Assembly: GCA_030180135.1 (NCBI GenBank)
Contig: CM058234.1
Coordinates: forward strand, 29,608,766-29,672,765
DNA: 64,000 bases
DNA from: Orychophragmus violaceus
Lineage: Eukaryota > Streptophyta > Magnoliopsida > Brassicales > Brassicaceae
Direction: 5' to 3'
Part shown: piece after piece, positions 12,536 through 24,340 of the stretch
Numbering within the stretch: the stretch's first letter is position 1
Layout: the number at the start of each line of letters is the position of its first letter
Translations under genes and position numbers: made by a program
Notes under the pieces: generated by a model
The model's input: only the letters and a program-made list of their open reading frames with translations
Databases searched by the model: none
Told to the model about the DNA's origin: nothing

Positions 12536-13430
12536 CTATATACCCTTTGGGAAAGGATCAAACCGTTTGTAGATTTTTTTTTGTTCTACTTTGGATATTT
12601 GGTAAGTTCCTTTCCAGTTGGCCCCAAGCTTGCCCGCATTATTTTCAGCCTTGTTTTCGAAGACTATCTCAGAACGAGGTCCCCATCGTCCAAATATCGT
12701 CCTTTGACCTTTTGATTGTAGTCGGGCTTCTTGTTGCTGGTAATTCTGGATCCTTAGTAGGGATTGTTCAGGTTCTTCTTCAACGAAGTCTAGGTGGTCC
12801 AAAATCATTTCATCGTTGAGATCGGGATTTTGCACCAGCATTGTTGGGAGAAGGGTTGGAACGCTTACTTCCATTGGTGCAATCACATCCATTCCATGGC
12901 ACATAGAAAATGGTTTCCGACTTGTCAACCTTCGAGGAGTTGTTCGGCGATAACCCGTCGAGCTCGTCTGCCCAAGTTCTTTTGTTTTCCTCTAGACTCT
13001 TCTTTAGTCCATAAATTATTGTTTTCTTTGTGGTGTCTGCTTGTATGTTTCCTTGCGGGTATCTGGGCATTGGTTTTCTCAGACTTATATTCCATTTCGC
13101 TCAAAATACTTTGAATATGTTGGAGATGAATTGGGTTCCATTGTCTATGAATATCTCGTACAGAAGATTGTGCCTGCATATGATGTGTTTCCACATGAAT
13201 TTCTGAACGTCTACATATTTCACATGGGTGAAGTAGTTTGTCATCACCAATAGGTAACGTTTGTCATCACCAATAGGTAACGTTTTTGCTTGAATCTCGA
13301 AAGTGGTCCTACGATATCCATGGCCCATCGCATGAACGGATAAGACGGTGTCACGATCGTTAATAGCTTGTTGGCGACCTGATTGAAGGTGCGTGCCACT
13401 GACATTTATCGCATTTCCTTGCAAAATTTG
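12536..13430 (-). pseudogene. Gypsy (Tat-lineage) integrase relic
   Basis: Read on the minus strand, fragments in three frames give the order of a plant Gypsy integrase. First is a MDIVGPL-like core start near 13310-13325, then RYLLVMTNYFTHVKYVDVQ and the second catalytic Asp in DNGTQFIS (about 13120-13150), then PRYPQGN-QAD-TTKKTI, where the third catalytic Glu is replaced by Asp. LKKSLEENKRTWADELDG follows, and finally KLGANWKGTYQISKV (C-terminal domain) near 12600. At least two frameshifts and several stops disable it. A 23-bp tandem duplication (GTTTGTCATCACCAATAGGTAAC, given here as two pieces GTTTGTCATCACC and AATAGGTAAC) at about 13240-13285 adds a further disruption. It is old and clearly nonfunctional. 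Confidence 0.85.
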
Positions 13431-13872
13431 CGTAATATATTTCCAAGGTCGGCCGATAGTAACTCAGTTTCTTATATTTAATGCCAAAGCTTGGCCTCCT
13501 GAGTGATTACCTTTTGCGCCTCATGAAATTCGCGGATGACCTTGTTTATTTCTCCTCCGTCGATGCACATGAGAAGGGCTCCGACGCGCTCCACTTACAT
13601 AAGTTCCCATCAAGATGAGTATATCATGCCATTTTTTATTTCAGTCTCCTTGCTGCCCGTTTTTCTGGGGGCATGTCCCCGTTCTCGATATAGGCTAAAC
13701 TATCTTTACGCCAGTCGACATGGTGAGTTTCTTCTTCTGGCAAGTCCTCGTCTTCTACCGCGGGTTCTTCTTCGGGTTTGGCATCATTTTCTAGGTTTCA
13801 TTTTTGGTCAATGAGACATATTCCTTTTGGAAGTTCGATGCCTGGTATGTCAATACTTTCAATGGGAATAAC
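13431..13872 (-). pseudogene. Decayed pol linker between integrase and RNase H
   Basis: Frameshifted remnant in the position where Tat elements have the linker and integrase zinc-binding region. No intact motif. Assigned from position only. Confidence 0.4.
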
Positions 13873-14200
13873 TCACTGGCGATTTGGACTGGAACTAGAT
13901 GCTAAAGCGGCAAGGGCGTCTGCTGATGTGCTTTCTCCTTGGGGGAACTTTTTCATCAAGAAGGATTGGAATTCCTTAGCAAGGTCTTGTACGAACTTTA
14001 AATATGTATTCATTCTTTCTATTCGCCTTTCGTAGTCCCCGCTGAACTGCATGGCCATGAGTTGCAAGTCGCAGAACGCTTCGATTTTCTTTGCCCCGAG
14101 CGCTTTAGCGAGTCAGAGCCTAACAACCATGGCCTCGTACTCGGTTTTTTTATGCTGGAAACCCCAGACAGAAGGAATGCTCGAGTATTTCCCCGGGGGT
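13873..14200 (-). pseudogene. Archaeal-type RNase H (aRNH) relic of a Tat element
   Basis: The minus strand encodes TEYEAMVVRL (14110-14140, matching NNEAEYEAL..GL of aRNH), then SGDYERRIERMNTYLKFVQDL and STSADALAALASSSS. This order matches the better preserved aRNH at 30.4-30.8 kb. An aRNH between RNase H and integrase is diagnostic of the Tat branch of plant Ty3/Gypsy elements. Frameshifts separate the two halves. RT, protease and gag are missing: sequence similar to an LTR begins only about 120 bp further right. Confidence 0.75.
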
Positions 14201-14321
14201 GCTTCTAGGAGTATTCATATCCGATTGAGAAGAGTGGTTTCCGTACCATGTTTTTGTTTTTTCCTCGTGCGTATAGAAGAGATCCTCTAGGAGTCCCTAG
14301 ATACATGGCCAATTGTTGAAG
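14201..14321. other. Short junction between pol relic and LTR copy 2
   Basis: About 120 bp joining the truncated pol relic to the LTR. No clear primer-binding site is visible, so gag to RT were deleted here or the junction is a recombination product. Confidence 0.4.
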
Positions 14322-14941
14322 GGGATCTTCAAAAGGGTATTTTGGTAAATAATTTTAGCAACAGGGGTAAAAATGTAAGAGTTTAGTGGTAGAGTGACTT
14401 GAGTTTTATTGGGGACGATTTATCCGGAGATCCTCCGACTGATAATGCAGTAGCTTGGTAACAGGTTATCGGATGAAATTATGTTTATTAATCCAAGTGA
14501 AAGGAGTTACAAATGAGGTGAATTCTTAGAAAAAGGTAGTATGATTACTGAGGTAGAGAGCAATGTTAAAAAATGTTGGAAGAACAAAGGAACATAGTTC
14601 AGAGCCTCTAATAAGAATACTTCTCTCTAAAAATGTCATTTTCTCTCTCTCTCTCTCTAGAATTGAATGTCTTTCATTAGTGCATAGGCTCTTGTATTTA
14701 TAGCATTTGCTTTCTTGTTTTCAAAATTCATAGTACGGCTGGGAGATGTCTACTTGTTTACTTACTCCTTTTAGCTTACATTGGGTACTTTTGTTAGGCA
14801 GCATTAAATGCTGAGTGAATAGATCGTTTTGTATGTAATCATAATGCTACCCTACAATATGTAGTATGGAAGGTGCAAACGACTAGCTTTGTTCCTTGCT
14901 TTCTTTTATATAAATGGGCCCGACATATTTTCATGGGCTTA
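14322..14941 (-). mobile_element. LTR copy 2 of the Tat-like relic, main part
   Basis: Aligned with LTR copy 3 (15988-16658) almost throughout: GGATCTTCAA at the left end, GTTTATTAATCCAAGTGAAAGG, the CT-rich stretch at about 14640, and TATTTATAG at 14695-14703, which is a minus-strand TATA box (CTATAAATA). It ends abruptly at CTTA (14938-14941). The missing terminus reappears at 15920-15987 behind a 978-bp insertion. Confidence 0.75.
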
Positions 14942-15213
14942 GACCCCTTATAATGGTCTAAGGTGTCATCTTGAAAATAAAAAAAGATTCAGCAGTTGAA
15001 TTTAGTTTCATTGTTACAATGGGAGTGTTGAATGTTTTAATAGTGAGGTGGCTTTAACAAGTGTTGAATTATTTCAAAACCGTTGAAAACCAAATGGTGA
15101 GTCTTTTCTAATTATCTAAATATGTGGCACATGTAAGTTAGTAATTGAATATTCATATTATATACTTTATTTTTCATCTCAATTATTTAACATCATTTAT
15201 TTTATAATAATTA

Positions 15214-15252
<39 letters not shown>

Positions 15253-15919
15253 TCATGCTCTACAAATAGAGACTTGTTTCATTTGATTTGGATACAGAAA
15301 CAAAGAAAATCATTTTCTTTACTATATTCTTTTAATTAATTTCCAACAAAACTTTTTAAAAATTTAAACTTTGGTTTATACGTTCATATATAACATATAT
15401 ATTTGTTTTAATATGTTCATATAACATATATATATAGCATTAGTTCATACGTTCATAGAAATATATGTTTAGTTTTAATGTAGTAACTTAATTTATACAT
15501 TAATTGATACCATATATACGTTCAGATATAACATACATTTGTTCATATAAGTTTGTTGTATTGTATTTTCAGTTTTTATCAATGTATGTGTTTTATTATT
15601 TTTTTATTCTCATCTTTATCACTTGTACTTTTTAAATAATATAAAAATATATAAAAATCAAAAATCATTTTATATAATTGATTAATTATTAATTATTTTA
15701 ATTTAATAATCAATAATTAGTAGTATCATATGTATTCATAAAATACAAAAAAAAAGAATTAGTGAGGTAGAGAGGTGTTGAATAAATAAAATTATTGTAG
15801 ATGATATAAATGAAATTGTGTTAATTATGATGTGGGAGAAAGAGAAATTGATGTGCAAGAAGAAGAGGATGATGTGGAGTGTAAGTAGGGTGTTAAATAA
15901 GTTTTCCATTGTGCATAGT
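14942..15919. mobile_element. Insertion splitting LTR copy 2, possibly Harbinger-type nonautonomous element
   Basis: Comparison with LTR copy 3 shows that CTTA/TTTCT is continuous there but interrupted here by 978 bp, with CTTA (or TTA) on both sides. Both ends start GAC (GACCCCTTATAATGG on the left, GACTATGCACAATGG as inverse of the right), a weak terminal inverted repeat. TTA duplications and AATGG-containing ends fit PIF/Harbinger MITE-like elements. The interior is AT-rich, with an (AT)n run near 15218-15249 and no transposase. The insertion is secure, the superfamily is not. Confidence 0.5.
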
Positions 15920-15987
15920 CTTATTTCTGTTGACCTTTCTTTATGGCCGAGCAAATAAATTGAGAGGCGCTCATCCCACCACCAACA
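15920..15987 (-). mobile_element. LTR copy 2, detached terminus
   Basis: These 68 bp match the right end of LTR copy 3, including GACCTTTCTTTATGG and CTCATCCCACCACCAACA. On the minus strand they are the LTR start TGTTGGTGGTGGGATGAG. The segment ends precisely where LTR copy 3 begins, with no base between. Confidence 0.75.
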
Positions 15988-16658
15988 TGGATCTTCAACA
16001 AGGGTAAGGTAAATATGTTTAGCAACATGGGTAAAAAGTGGTGACTTTTAGTGGTAACGAGGTATGCGTAGATCCTCCGTCGGATAAGGCAGTAGCTCAG
16101 AAGTAGTAAGTAAGACGAAAGTATGTTTATTAATCCAAGTGAAAGGAGTTACAAATGAGGTGAAATCTTAGGAAAATGTAGTGAGATTACTGACGTAGAA
16201 AGAAGTGTTAAAAAAGGTCAGAAGAACATAGGAATATAGCTTGGAGCCTAAAATATGAATACTTATCTCTAAAAAATGTCTATTTTCTCTCTCTAAAATT
16301 GAATGTCTTTTATTAAAGAAGGGGCTCTTGTATTTATAGAGTTTTGCCTTTATTGTTTTTGGATTCGTAGCTCGGATGGGATATGTCCGCTAATTTACCA
16401 TATCCCTTTAGCTTACGTTGGGTATTGTTGTCTGGTGATATTAAATGCTAAGTGAGTAGGTCAGTTGTAGGTAAGTATAATGCGACCCCCTACGATTTGT
16501 ACTATAGACAATGCACACATTTCGTTTCATTCCCTACTTTCATGAGAATATGTCTGTGATATAAATGGGTTTGGCATATTTCCATTTGCTTATTTCTCTC
16601 GACCTTTCTTTATGGTATGAGTAAATAAATGGTGGGTTCGCTCATCCCACCACCAACA
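15988..16658 (-). mobile_element. LTR copy 3, joined directly to LTR copy 2
   Basis: About 671 bp. On the plus strand it begins TGGATCTTCAAC and ends CACCACCAACA, i.e. TG...CA on both strands. It has a minus-strand TATA box at 16331-16339. With copy 2 it forms a direct LTR-LTR tandem on the upstream side of the pol relic. No internal region of the same element follows to the right. Confidence 0.75.
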
Positions 16659-18174
16659 GTTGTGGTGAAATCTTGAATCCAAATCATATTTTCAAGTGGT
16701 TTGATGAAGCATATTTCAAAAAAAAATTGATGTTTAGGCAAACAAGCACGCAAAGCCATACTTACGCTAATAAAGGTAGGCGATTGGCGAGTAAAAAAAT
16801 TACTCATATTCATATAAAGCAAAAATGTCTAATGGTAGATACTTTATAAAAGTTTCAGTAACTTGTGTTAATAAAATAAATTTAAAAAAAAAAATAAATC
16901 CAAGAAAAAAAATCAAGTATAGCAAGTTTAGCATAAAATACGATGCTAATCAAAACTTGGCAATTAATTCTAAGTCAGAGAACACTATCCTAGTCTTAAT
17001 TATTTAGAGTTGGTTTCAGAACTGACCCACAATTTGAAGTCAAATGCAAAAGTGACTCTCAAAATGTGGTTCCTCAACATTCGCCAAATTATGTCGATAA
17101 TGACCTCAATTCTTCCGCTTATTTATGAAGTAGACTTCTCCGAAAAGTTTATTATAAATTTTGGAAATGTCAAATGACCTAACCAAACTTTCTTTGACCT
17201 CGTATTTACGAAATTTCATCATCATCAATTATTTCAACCACTATGGACAACAGATTTTGAAGGTGTAAACACTTCAACCGCCTAAAATTTATCTCATAAA
17301 GCTCATTATAATTTTCTTAAAAAAACTTCATATTTTTCTATATCCTCTTCATTTTCATCCCAAAAACTGTTTAGTTTACTTTTAAATTTTTAATCTCTTG
17401 GATCTTAACCTTTTTTTTTTTGGTGTTGTTGCATTTGTAACGGCTGGGTTTTTTTTGTTGGTGGTTCAACTTGAAATTTTGGGTGGTTGAAGAAGGTAAA
17501 AATCGCCTACGTGTAATTTTCTTTCGATTTTTTGATTTTTTGATTTTCTGATATGTGTCGTAATAGGAGACTTATTTGAGAAGACTATTGTAGATTTCTC
17601 TGGAAGTTTGCTGATCCTTTTGTGTTAGTTTTGCAATTGAATTTTTGTCGTATTTCGGTAGTAGGATTTTTGAAAAGTCTACTACATCTCTTTACAAAAC
17701 AAAAACAAAATACAGTAGAATTCTCTTGACGTCTTATGTAAATTTTGGAATAGTTTTTCATTTGACTTAGTCAAAGTATTTTTCATGAAGTCTGCATCGG
17801 AAGTTTACTCGAAGAAATATGTCATTTTGTATTTGACCAATGTTTGACTATTTAGGTATACTTCCTCTCGAAGTCTACTTAGGATAGTTTTTGGATGACC
17901 GAGATGTCGAGAGTTGATCGACCAATGTTTTAGACTTCTTCCCGAAGACTAAAATTAATTTATCGACATTTTTTGGTAAACCTCAAAACTAACCTAAAGT
18001 ACACTTTGGGTGAAAGTCTAACTATGTAGACTTTGCATAGAAGTCTACTAAATGATTTTCAATTGCAAAAGTGGCCTCTTTTGAAGTATACCTCCCAGGT
18101 AGGCTACATATGCAAATCCACAACTGGTAGTAGAGTGTCCACAAATTCTACTTGATTTTACGAATTCCCGTTTT
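16659..18174. other. AT-rich DNA with dispersed GAAGTCTAC-like motifs
   Basis: No gene. From about 17125 the motif GAAGTCTAC/GTAGACTTC or a one-base variant recurs in both orientations (about 17130, 17590, 17680, 17870, 17935, 18010-18050). The same motif family continues at 19510, 20025-20090 and 21225-21285, so a larger decayed element probably spans this area and is interrupted by the MULE-like insertion. Confidence 0.45.
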
Positions 18175-19465
18175 GGGAATTCGGCCAAATAAATCCTCTA
18201 CTTTTTATGAATGGCCAAAATAGACATAAACTTTTGGACTGGCCATAAAACTCTAGACCTTTTTTGACTTTCATATAAAATAACAAAGTTTCGATTAACT
18301 TGCTAAATTAACACGCCGTTAATAGATTTAACAGATAATTTAGACGCCGTTAGCTCCACGTTTACTGACGTTTATTTTCTAAATATTGTTGAATAATACG
18401 ACGTCTTTTTGAAGATTTGTTTTTAAAAAATGTGTTCAATGGGACTCGAACTCGTACACTTAGGATAAATAGAAGGGGTTTTTGCCACTGAACTAATGAC
18501 ATTTTAGTTGTTTATGGAGCAGTCTTATTTATATTGTATATGAATCTGAAAACTTTAATTAATAAATGTAAGTTCCTATTAAAAACACAAATAATGAAAG
18601 AAAATCTTTATCACTACGAGCCTTCTTCGATCCACCACCATATTTTTTCCAGCCTTTCTAGACTTCTTCGATTCACCATAACATGGCTTGCCAACCTTTA
18701 CAGACTTCTTCGAGTTTTTCGCCGGTTTCAAAATCTCATCATTGTTTTTTGTAAATTTCTGTCTCCAAAATCGATTTGGGGATTCTAGGAATTTAGGGTT
18801 TCAGACATAACAGCGGATTTCTATAGGGTGACGTTTAGTTTGTTTTTTAATAAACTCCGTTAAAATAGAATATAAAAAACTAATCCCACATACTTTCGAC
18901 AGAGTCACTAGCTTAATGTCAATATACACTCCATTTATGTGTCCCAGAACACTAGTTCGATCCTTGTGACATGCTTTGTTTGGTTTTTAATAAACTCCGT
19001 AAGATAGAATATAAAAAGTTATTTCCTACATATGTTTGAAAGTTTCCTTGGCTGTAATGGTAATAAGTATCCCATTTATGTGTTCCAGATCACGAGTTCG
19101 ATCCAGGTGACATGCTTAGATTGTCTTTTATAATCTCCTTTAAAAGAGAATATAGGCAATTAATTACCACATAGTTTTGAAAGTGTATATGGCTTTAATG
19201 GCAATAGACTCCCATATTAGTATCCCAGACCGCGAGTTCGATCCTAGTGACATGGGATTTTGCCATCATTTGGTTTAACATTGACTTAACGGCATTTAAT
19301 TTTTCTGTTAAAAAAGATAATGGTGTGTTTTATTGGCAAGTCAACGACAACTTATTGAATAAATTCTAAAAGTCAAAAAAAGTCAAATGTTGTTTTGACC
19401 ATATCAAAATTTATCTTTGTTTTGGCAACTCTTTCAAAGTTGGGGATTTATTTGGCCCAATTTCC
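18175..19465. mobile_element. Long-TIR, MULE-like nonautonomous element
   Basis: The left 190 bp (from GGGAATTCGGCCAAATAAAT) and the inverse of the right 180 bp (from GGAAATTGGGCCAAATAAAT) align through several landmarks: GCCAAAA-AGA-ATAAA, CTTTTTTTGACTTT, AAGT/TAACTTGC-AA, and GCCGTTA near the inner edge. Long terminal inverted repeats of this size are typical of Mutator-like elements. The interior has no transposase. It carries three tandem tRNA-like units (18848-19262). A 9-bp target duplication could not be fixed by eye, so exact ends are approximate. Confidence 0.65.
18848..19262 (+). repeat. Three tandem units of about 140 bp with tRNA-like A/B-box motifs
   Basis: Units begin near 18848, 18985 and 19125 with TTTTAATAAACTCCGT-like sequence. 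Each continues to a TGGCTTTAATGGCAATA-like A-box region, about 45 bp later to a GAGTTCGATCC-like B box, and ends GTGACATG. The first unit has CTAGTTCGATCC, the second CGAGTTCGATCC, the third CGAGTTCGATCC. A related inverse copy (GGACTCGAACTCGTAC) lies at 18440-18456. Spacing and order resemble pol III internal promoters. No full cloverleaf is evident. Confidence 0.6.
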
Positions 19466-21805
19466 TATTAAAACTCAAAGTTTGGTTAAATGAAAATATA
19501 ACTCTTTCACTTTTGTAGACTTCTTGAAGAATTCTACTATTTGATTTGAATTGAAAAAGTAACCTCAAATAGACTTTGTGAATAAGTCGAACATGTAGAT
19601 ATGTAAGAGGAGTCCAATCCATGTGGTAAACATCATGACAAAATATATTCTCGACACGTCATGCTGACATCAATTTAACGTCATGAATTTATAAAAAAGT
19701 GTGTGTATACAACATGTAATGAATTTTAAAGTTTTTTATATACTTAATTGTGAATGAGTTTGATATGCTTAATCCATATACATATACATGAATCAGTTTT
19801 CTATTCTAATTGTGAAGTTAGCTTATTAATAGTAAACTTTGGGGTGAAGTTTAATTTATATGTGTTTTTTTAAATGCATCTGGTACTTATTTATAATGAT
19901 TTTTTTATTTTTTTTTATTTTTTACATGTGTGTTAGATAATGTTGATATTTATGTATAAGTTTCATAAGATTATTTATTATAATTTATTTTTAGTTTATT
20001 TTATGAATTTACTATTTATTTGTCGACTTCTGATGGAAATCTACTCATGTAGATATGTCAGAGAAGTCTACTTCATGCGGTAGACTTTATGGTGAAGTTT
20101 ATTATCGACAAATCATGCTGACATTATTTTGACGTCATGAATTTATATATATATATATATATATATATTATATGCAATATATAACAAATTTTGATGATTT
20201 TTTGTATATTTAGTTTAGTTGATATATGTGTATGTGAATGAACTTGGCATGCTTATATATATATATATGAATCATTTTTAGTTTAATTATGAAATTAACT
20301 TATTAGTAATAGATTTCATGATAAAGTCTATTATCAAGATGTCATGCTGACATGAAACGATGTCATGAATTTATTTAAAAAAATAGGATAGAGTCAAGAC
20401 TATATATGACAAAAGAAACATAATTGACCAATATATAGAGGAAGGTTTTAGAAATAACAAAGTTATAAAATTGTTATCATATTTACACTGGACAAAAGAT
20501 ATTTTTTTTTAAGTTACATTGAGGCCTACCCTCAACAGAAGGAACACTATCAATTTTTTTTATCTGACATGTCATTGGGAGGTTTCATGAACGAATAGTC
20601 TAACAAAATTTGTCTACCATTTTGGAAATAAAAAGATTCAACGGAAAAATTAAAAATAGAAGTTGTTCTTTTGTGCGTTGAGAAATTGCATCTCATTGCA
20701 AAAACAAGATGTTGTTCTTTTAATGGTACTTAAAAAATTCATTCAGATGCAAAAATCAGATATTACATCCAAAATAATTAAAAATTCTGGATGCATTTGA
20801 AAGTAGAGTTGAGACGCACTTTGATGCGTCTCATTTACCAAAAATCTAAAATAAGCATTTTTCGCCAAAAAACATAAACTACAACAATTTTAATCAAGAG
20901 ACCAAAAAATGAAAAACTGAAGATTTACCACAACAAGAACAACGATAGTGGTGTGGAGACATCATGGAAAAAGTTCACATCAAAAGAAGAAAAATAAAAG
21001 AGAAAACTGTTTTAGAGAGATTTTTTTCTTATTTAAAATCAGGGTTATCAAATTATCACTTTTCTAGGTTGTAAAATTTTCATTTTAAAAATGTGATGGA
21101 TTATACTACAGAAATTTTTTCCTGTAGATTTTTATCGTAGAATTCTATTTTAATTGTTTCTTTTTTTTTCTGCCTAATAATCCTGTCAATTTCATTCTAA
21201 GTCTAATTCAAAAAAAAAAAAAATAGACTTCCTCCATAGACTTCTAATGCATATTTCTTGTGTAGACTTCATTTTGAGTTCAAAATTTGTTATTTACTAT
21301 AATTTAGATAGGTTTGTTTAGTATGACTTATTTACAACAAATTTTGTTTTTTTATATGTGACAATTTATTGTGTTTCGATTATACAAACAATATTTTGAT
21401 TAAAAAATGATTTTTTGTAAATTTTAATTATTAAAATTTAAGATGTAATTAAAATGTAGATTTTTATGTGAAATCATCCTTTTAAAATTCTATTAGAAGT
21501 AGTAGATTTCTCAAAGGTTAATATTGTAATTTATGTTTTGATTTGATTACCGGATCATAAGAGTGCAAATGTAAATTATCTCTCTCTATAAGTTAATGTA
21601 GCAAAAAAATATTTACTTTAACATTTAAAAGAAAAAAGATACAAAATGAGCAATTATTTAAATCTTTTTATTTTTTATTAAAATCAGATATATTATAAAA
21701 TATTTCTAAAAAGGGAACGCATAAAACGATAAAGTATGAAGTATAGTAAGTGCACAACGGAAATTAGTAAAAACTAAGTGTTTATTTTGTCAAAGAACAT
21801 AATTA
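19466..21805. other. AT-rich noncoding DNA, partly tandemly repeated
   Basis: No gene. It includes the tandem repeats at 19585-20380 and further GAAGTCTAC-like motifs at 20025-20090 and 21225-21285. The stretch 20380-21200 shows nothing recognisable. Confidence 0.45.
19585..20380. repeat. Tandem repeat, two long copies and a partial third
   Basis: CATGTAGATATGTMAGAG...CATGCTGACAT...ACGTCATGAATTTAT...GAATGARYTTG.TATGCTTA...GAATCA recurs at about 19587 and 20042. A third start, GTCATGCTGACAT then GTCATGAATTTAT, lies at about 20340. The period is about 455 bp, then about 230 bp. The copies are diverged and contain an (AT)n run at 20142-20169. Confidence 0.6.
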
Positions 21806-23060
21806 TCCAATATATAATGAGAGAAGGGGGTTCTCTCAAGCTGACACATCAGCCCCCTTGATTGGTCAATTTAAATTAAAAGTTTCCACATCATCAACTA
21901 AACTAAAAATAGATATACTATTTAATGTAAAATTATTTAATTCAAATATAATTAGTTAAAATTGAAACATAAATTTAAATTTAAATTTAAATTTAATTTA
22001 GAATCTCATAAATATATAAATATTATAAATTTTAAATACAAATTCTAAATTTTTATGCAATAAATAAACAAAATAAATAAATCTTAATATAAGTGATATC
22101 ATATTATAAGATTAAAACTAAATATAACATTATTAAAATTAAAAAGTTTATAATAATTGAAATTTAGAAGAAAAAACCATAAAAATAATATAAATAATAA
22201 AATAATAATTATTAAGACTCGAAAAATATATTATAAAATGAGATACAATGACAATAAAAAAACAAAATATAAAAAATATAAAAATATAATAACATAAGAA
22301 ATCAAATAAAATCAATGATAATATTATTAAAAAGTTTACAATAATTGAAATTTAAAACCAAAAAACCATAGAACAAATAATATAAATAATAATTATTAAG
22401 ACTAGAAAAAATATTATAAAAATGAGATACAATGACAATGAAAAATGAGAACATAAGAAATAAAATAAAATAAATGAAATATATATATAAATTAAAGAAA
22501 TCTAAAATGACAACTAAAAAATATTAAAATATAGAAATAATAATTTTTAACAATATATAGATTACAAAATTAGATAAAATTATAATTAAAAAAAGAAATT
22601 ATATAAAATATTTAATAACATAGAAAAGAAAACAAAATCAAGGAAATATATATAAAAAAACAAATTTTAAATGATAATTAAAACTATTAAAATATTATGA
22701 ATGAAAACTAAACATTTAAGAGTTTGATGAATGAAAAATGTATAAATAACAAGTGTATATATTTTGAATAGTTTATAAAAATATAAGGATGATAAAAAGG
22801 TTGGAGAAAATAAAAGTGTATAAATAACTTATTTAAAATTTGATAATTAAAATATTTATTTATAAAACAAATTAAATAAATAATTGTATGTTAGCGCATA
22901 TTCTCCCCTAAAAATCACTATACTCATAAAAAAGAAAAGAAGAAAATGCAAATTTGTAAACTAAAACATATAAACTATTAATACTCAAATAAATATCAAA
23001 ATATATTAAATATCTACAAATTTAAGCAATATCTGCGCATTTGCGCGGATTCTCTCCTAG
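21806..23060 (+). mobile_element. Nonautonomous Helitron
   Basis: The 5' end TCCAATATATAATGAGAG follows a host A (21805). The 3' end has the hairpin-like TGCGCATTTGCGCG about 10 bp before the terminal CTAG (23057-23060), followed by host T (23061). A-T insertion, TC start, short GC hairpin and CTRR end are the Helitron hallmarks. The 5' region (TTCTCTCAAGCTGACACATCAGC...TTGATTGGTCAATTT) resembles common Brassicaceae Helitron families. The interior is AT-rich, with internal duplications around AATAATTATTAAGACT (about 22200 and 22385), and has no Rep/helicase. Confidence 0.75.
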
Positions 23061-23071
23061 TTTATATAAAA

Positions 23072-23110
23072 CTAGGAATCTTCACGCCCCCGTGCACGCG
23101 AAAAAAGTTG
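23072..23110 (-). mobile_element. 3' terminus of a second Helitron, opposite orientation
   Basis: Read on the minus strand, CGCGTGCACGGGGGCGTG is followed by AAGATTC and CTAG (23075-23072), then T. This is another Helitron 3' end with a GC-rich palindrome 7-8 bp before CTAG. It lies 11 bp from the end of the plus-strand Helitron. The element body should extend to the right. Its 5' TC end was not located, so only the terminus is annotated. Confidence 0.6.
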
Positions 23111-24340
23111 TCTGACCTTTTAATTTTATATATATATTGGTTATATATATGTGTATATATTATTTTTTTTGTTATTTCTGTAGAATCTTAGTATGAAAAT
23201 TGACTTGGATGTTTGTTTTCTTTTTCATAATCATAATCTTTTAAAAGTTTTCAGAATGTTGTTTTTAAAATACTTCCAACTTTTTTTTAAATGGAAAATT
23301 TGCATTTTCGTTTTGGAAAGCTACACTTTTATTTCTGAAGAGTAATGTGGTAACTATATAAAAATGTAAAATTATTTTTATATGTTGTTTGTTTATTTTA
23401 AAAACCCAAAATTTAATATTAGTAAAATTAAGACAATAAAATTATATATCTAATGTTCAAAGTAATAATAAAAATTAATATTTGAGCACAATATTTTTTA
23501 TTTTTTATTTAGAATAATTTATTTAAATAGACTGTATTTTTATTAGGAAATAGTGATATTGATAAATTTGAATAGTTAGATAATATTATCTTTGAAATCT
23601 TGAATTTGATAGTATTTTTTTTACAAAATAACTTGATGTTTTTTATATAGTTAGTTAAGAATAAATATTTGATTTTGTTTTATATTATTTTTTGTTACGA
23701 GTTTTGTAAAATAACTTGTGATTTTTTCTTTTTTCTAACTATATTTTTCTCCTTAGTCATTTAATATGTTTTACCTTTGGTCAGGTTTTGTATTGATGTA
23801 AGCTCAACGGAATCAGGAACGTGTACACATAATCAAAAGTTAAGATGAAAAAACAAAAAAATAAACAAAATGAAAAAGTATATGGAATTAATGAAACTGT
23901 TATTTGACCAAGAGGGAAGAACCATTTTATTTGACCAAGAGGCAAGAAAAAAAGAATGATCAGCGTTTGGTAACCCTCTCATCAGCTGAGCGGTTCAATC
24001 TAGAAGTTTGAGTCAGAACCCTCTGATTCATCTAGAAGGTAGAGCCATAGTCGAGAGTCTCCGACTCCGATATTGCAATGGAAAAAAAAAATAACGAATT
24101 CATCGTCTACGTTATTCTGAAGAACAAAAACTAACCTGATTGATTTCTTTTGGTATCTTAGGGTTCATGATTGAGAGAAATTGAAAAGCCATTCAACATC
24201 TTTTCATTCAAAACGAAATCTCTTCGGATATAACCCTCCAGATCGGATTTTCAGATCCTTGTAGATGTATTAAGATCCCGCACCACACCACACAACCCAA
24301 TTCGAATTGCGCATGGTTTTGTTGTTGGTGATGCATTATG
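23111..24340. other. AT-rich DNA, probable body of the second Helitron, then unique-looking sequence
   Basis: No coding region. The first several hundred bases are probably interior of the minus-strand Helitron. From about 23960 the GC content rises and short unclassified sequence leads to the Gypsy LTR. Confidence 0.4.

Noticed and set aside
14641..14660. (CT)n run as regulatory GAGA element
   Set aside because: Short, also present in the sister LTR as ordinary leader sequence; no further support.
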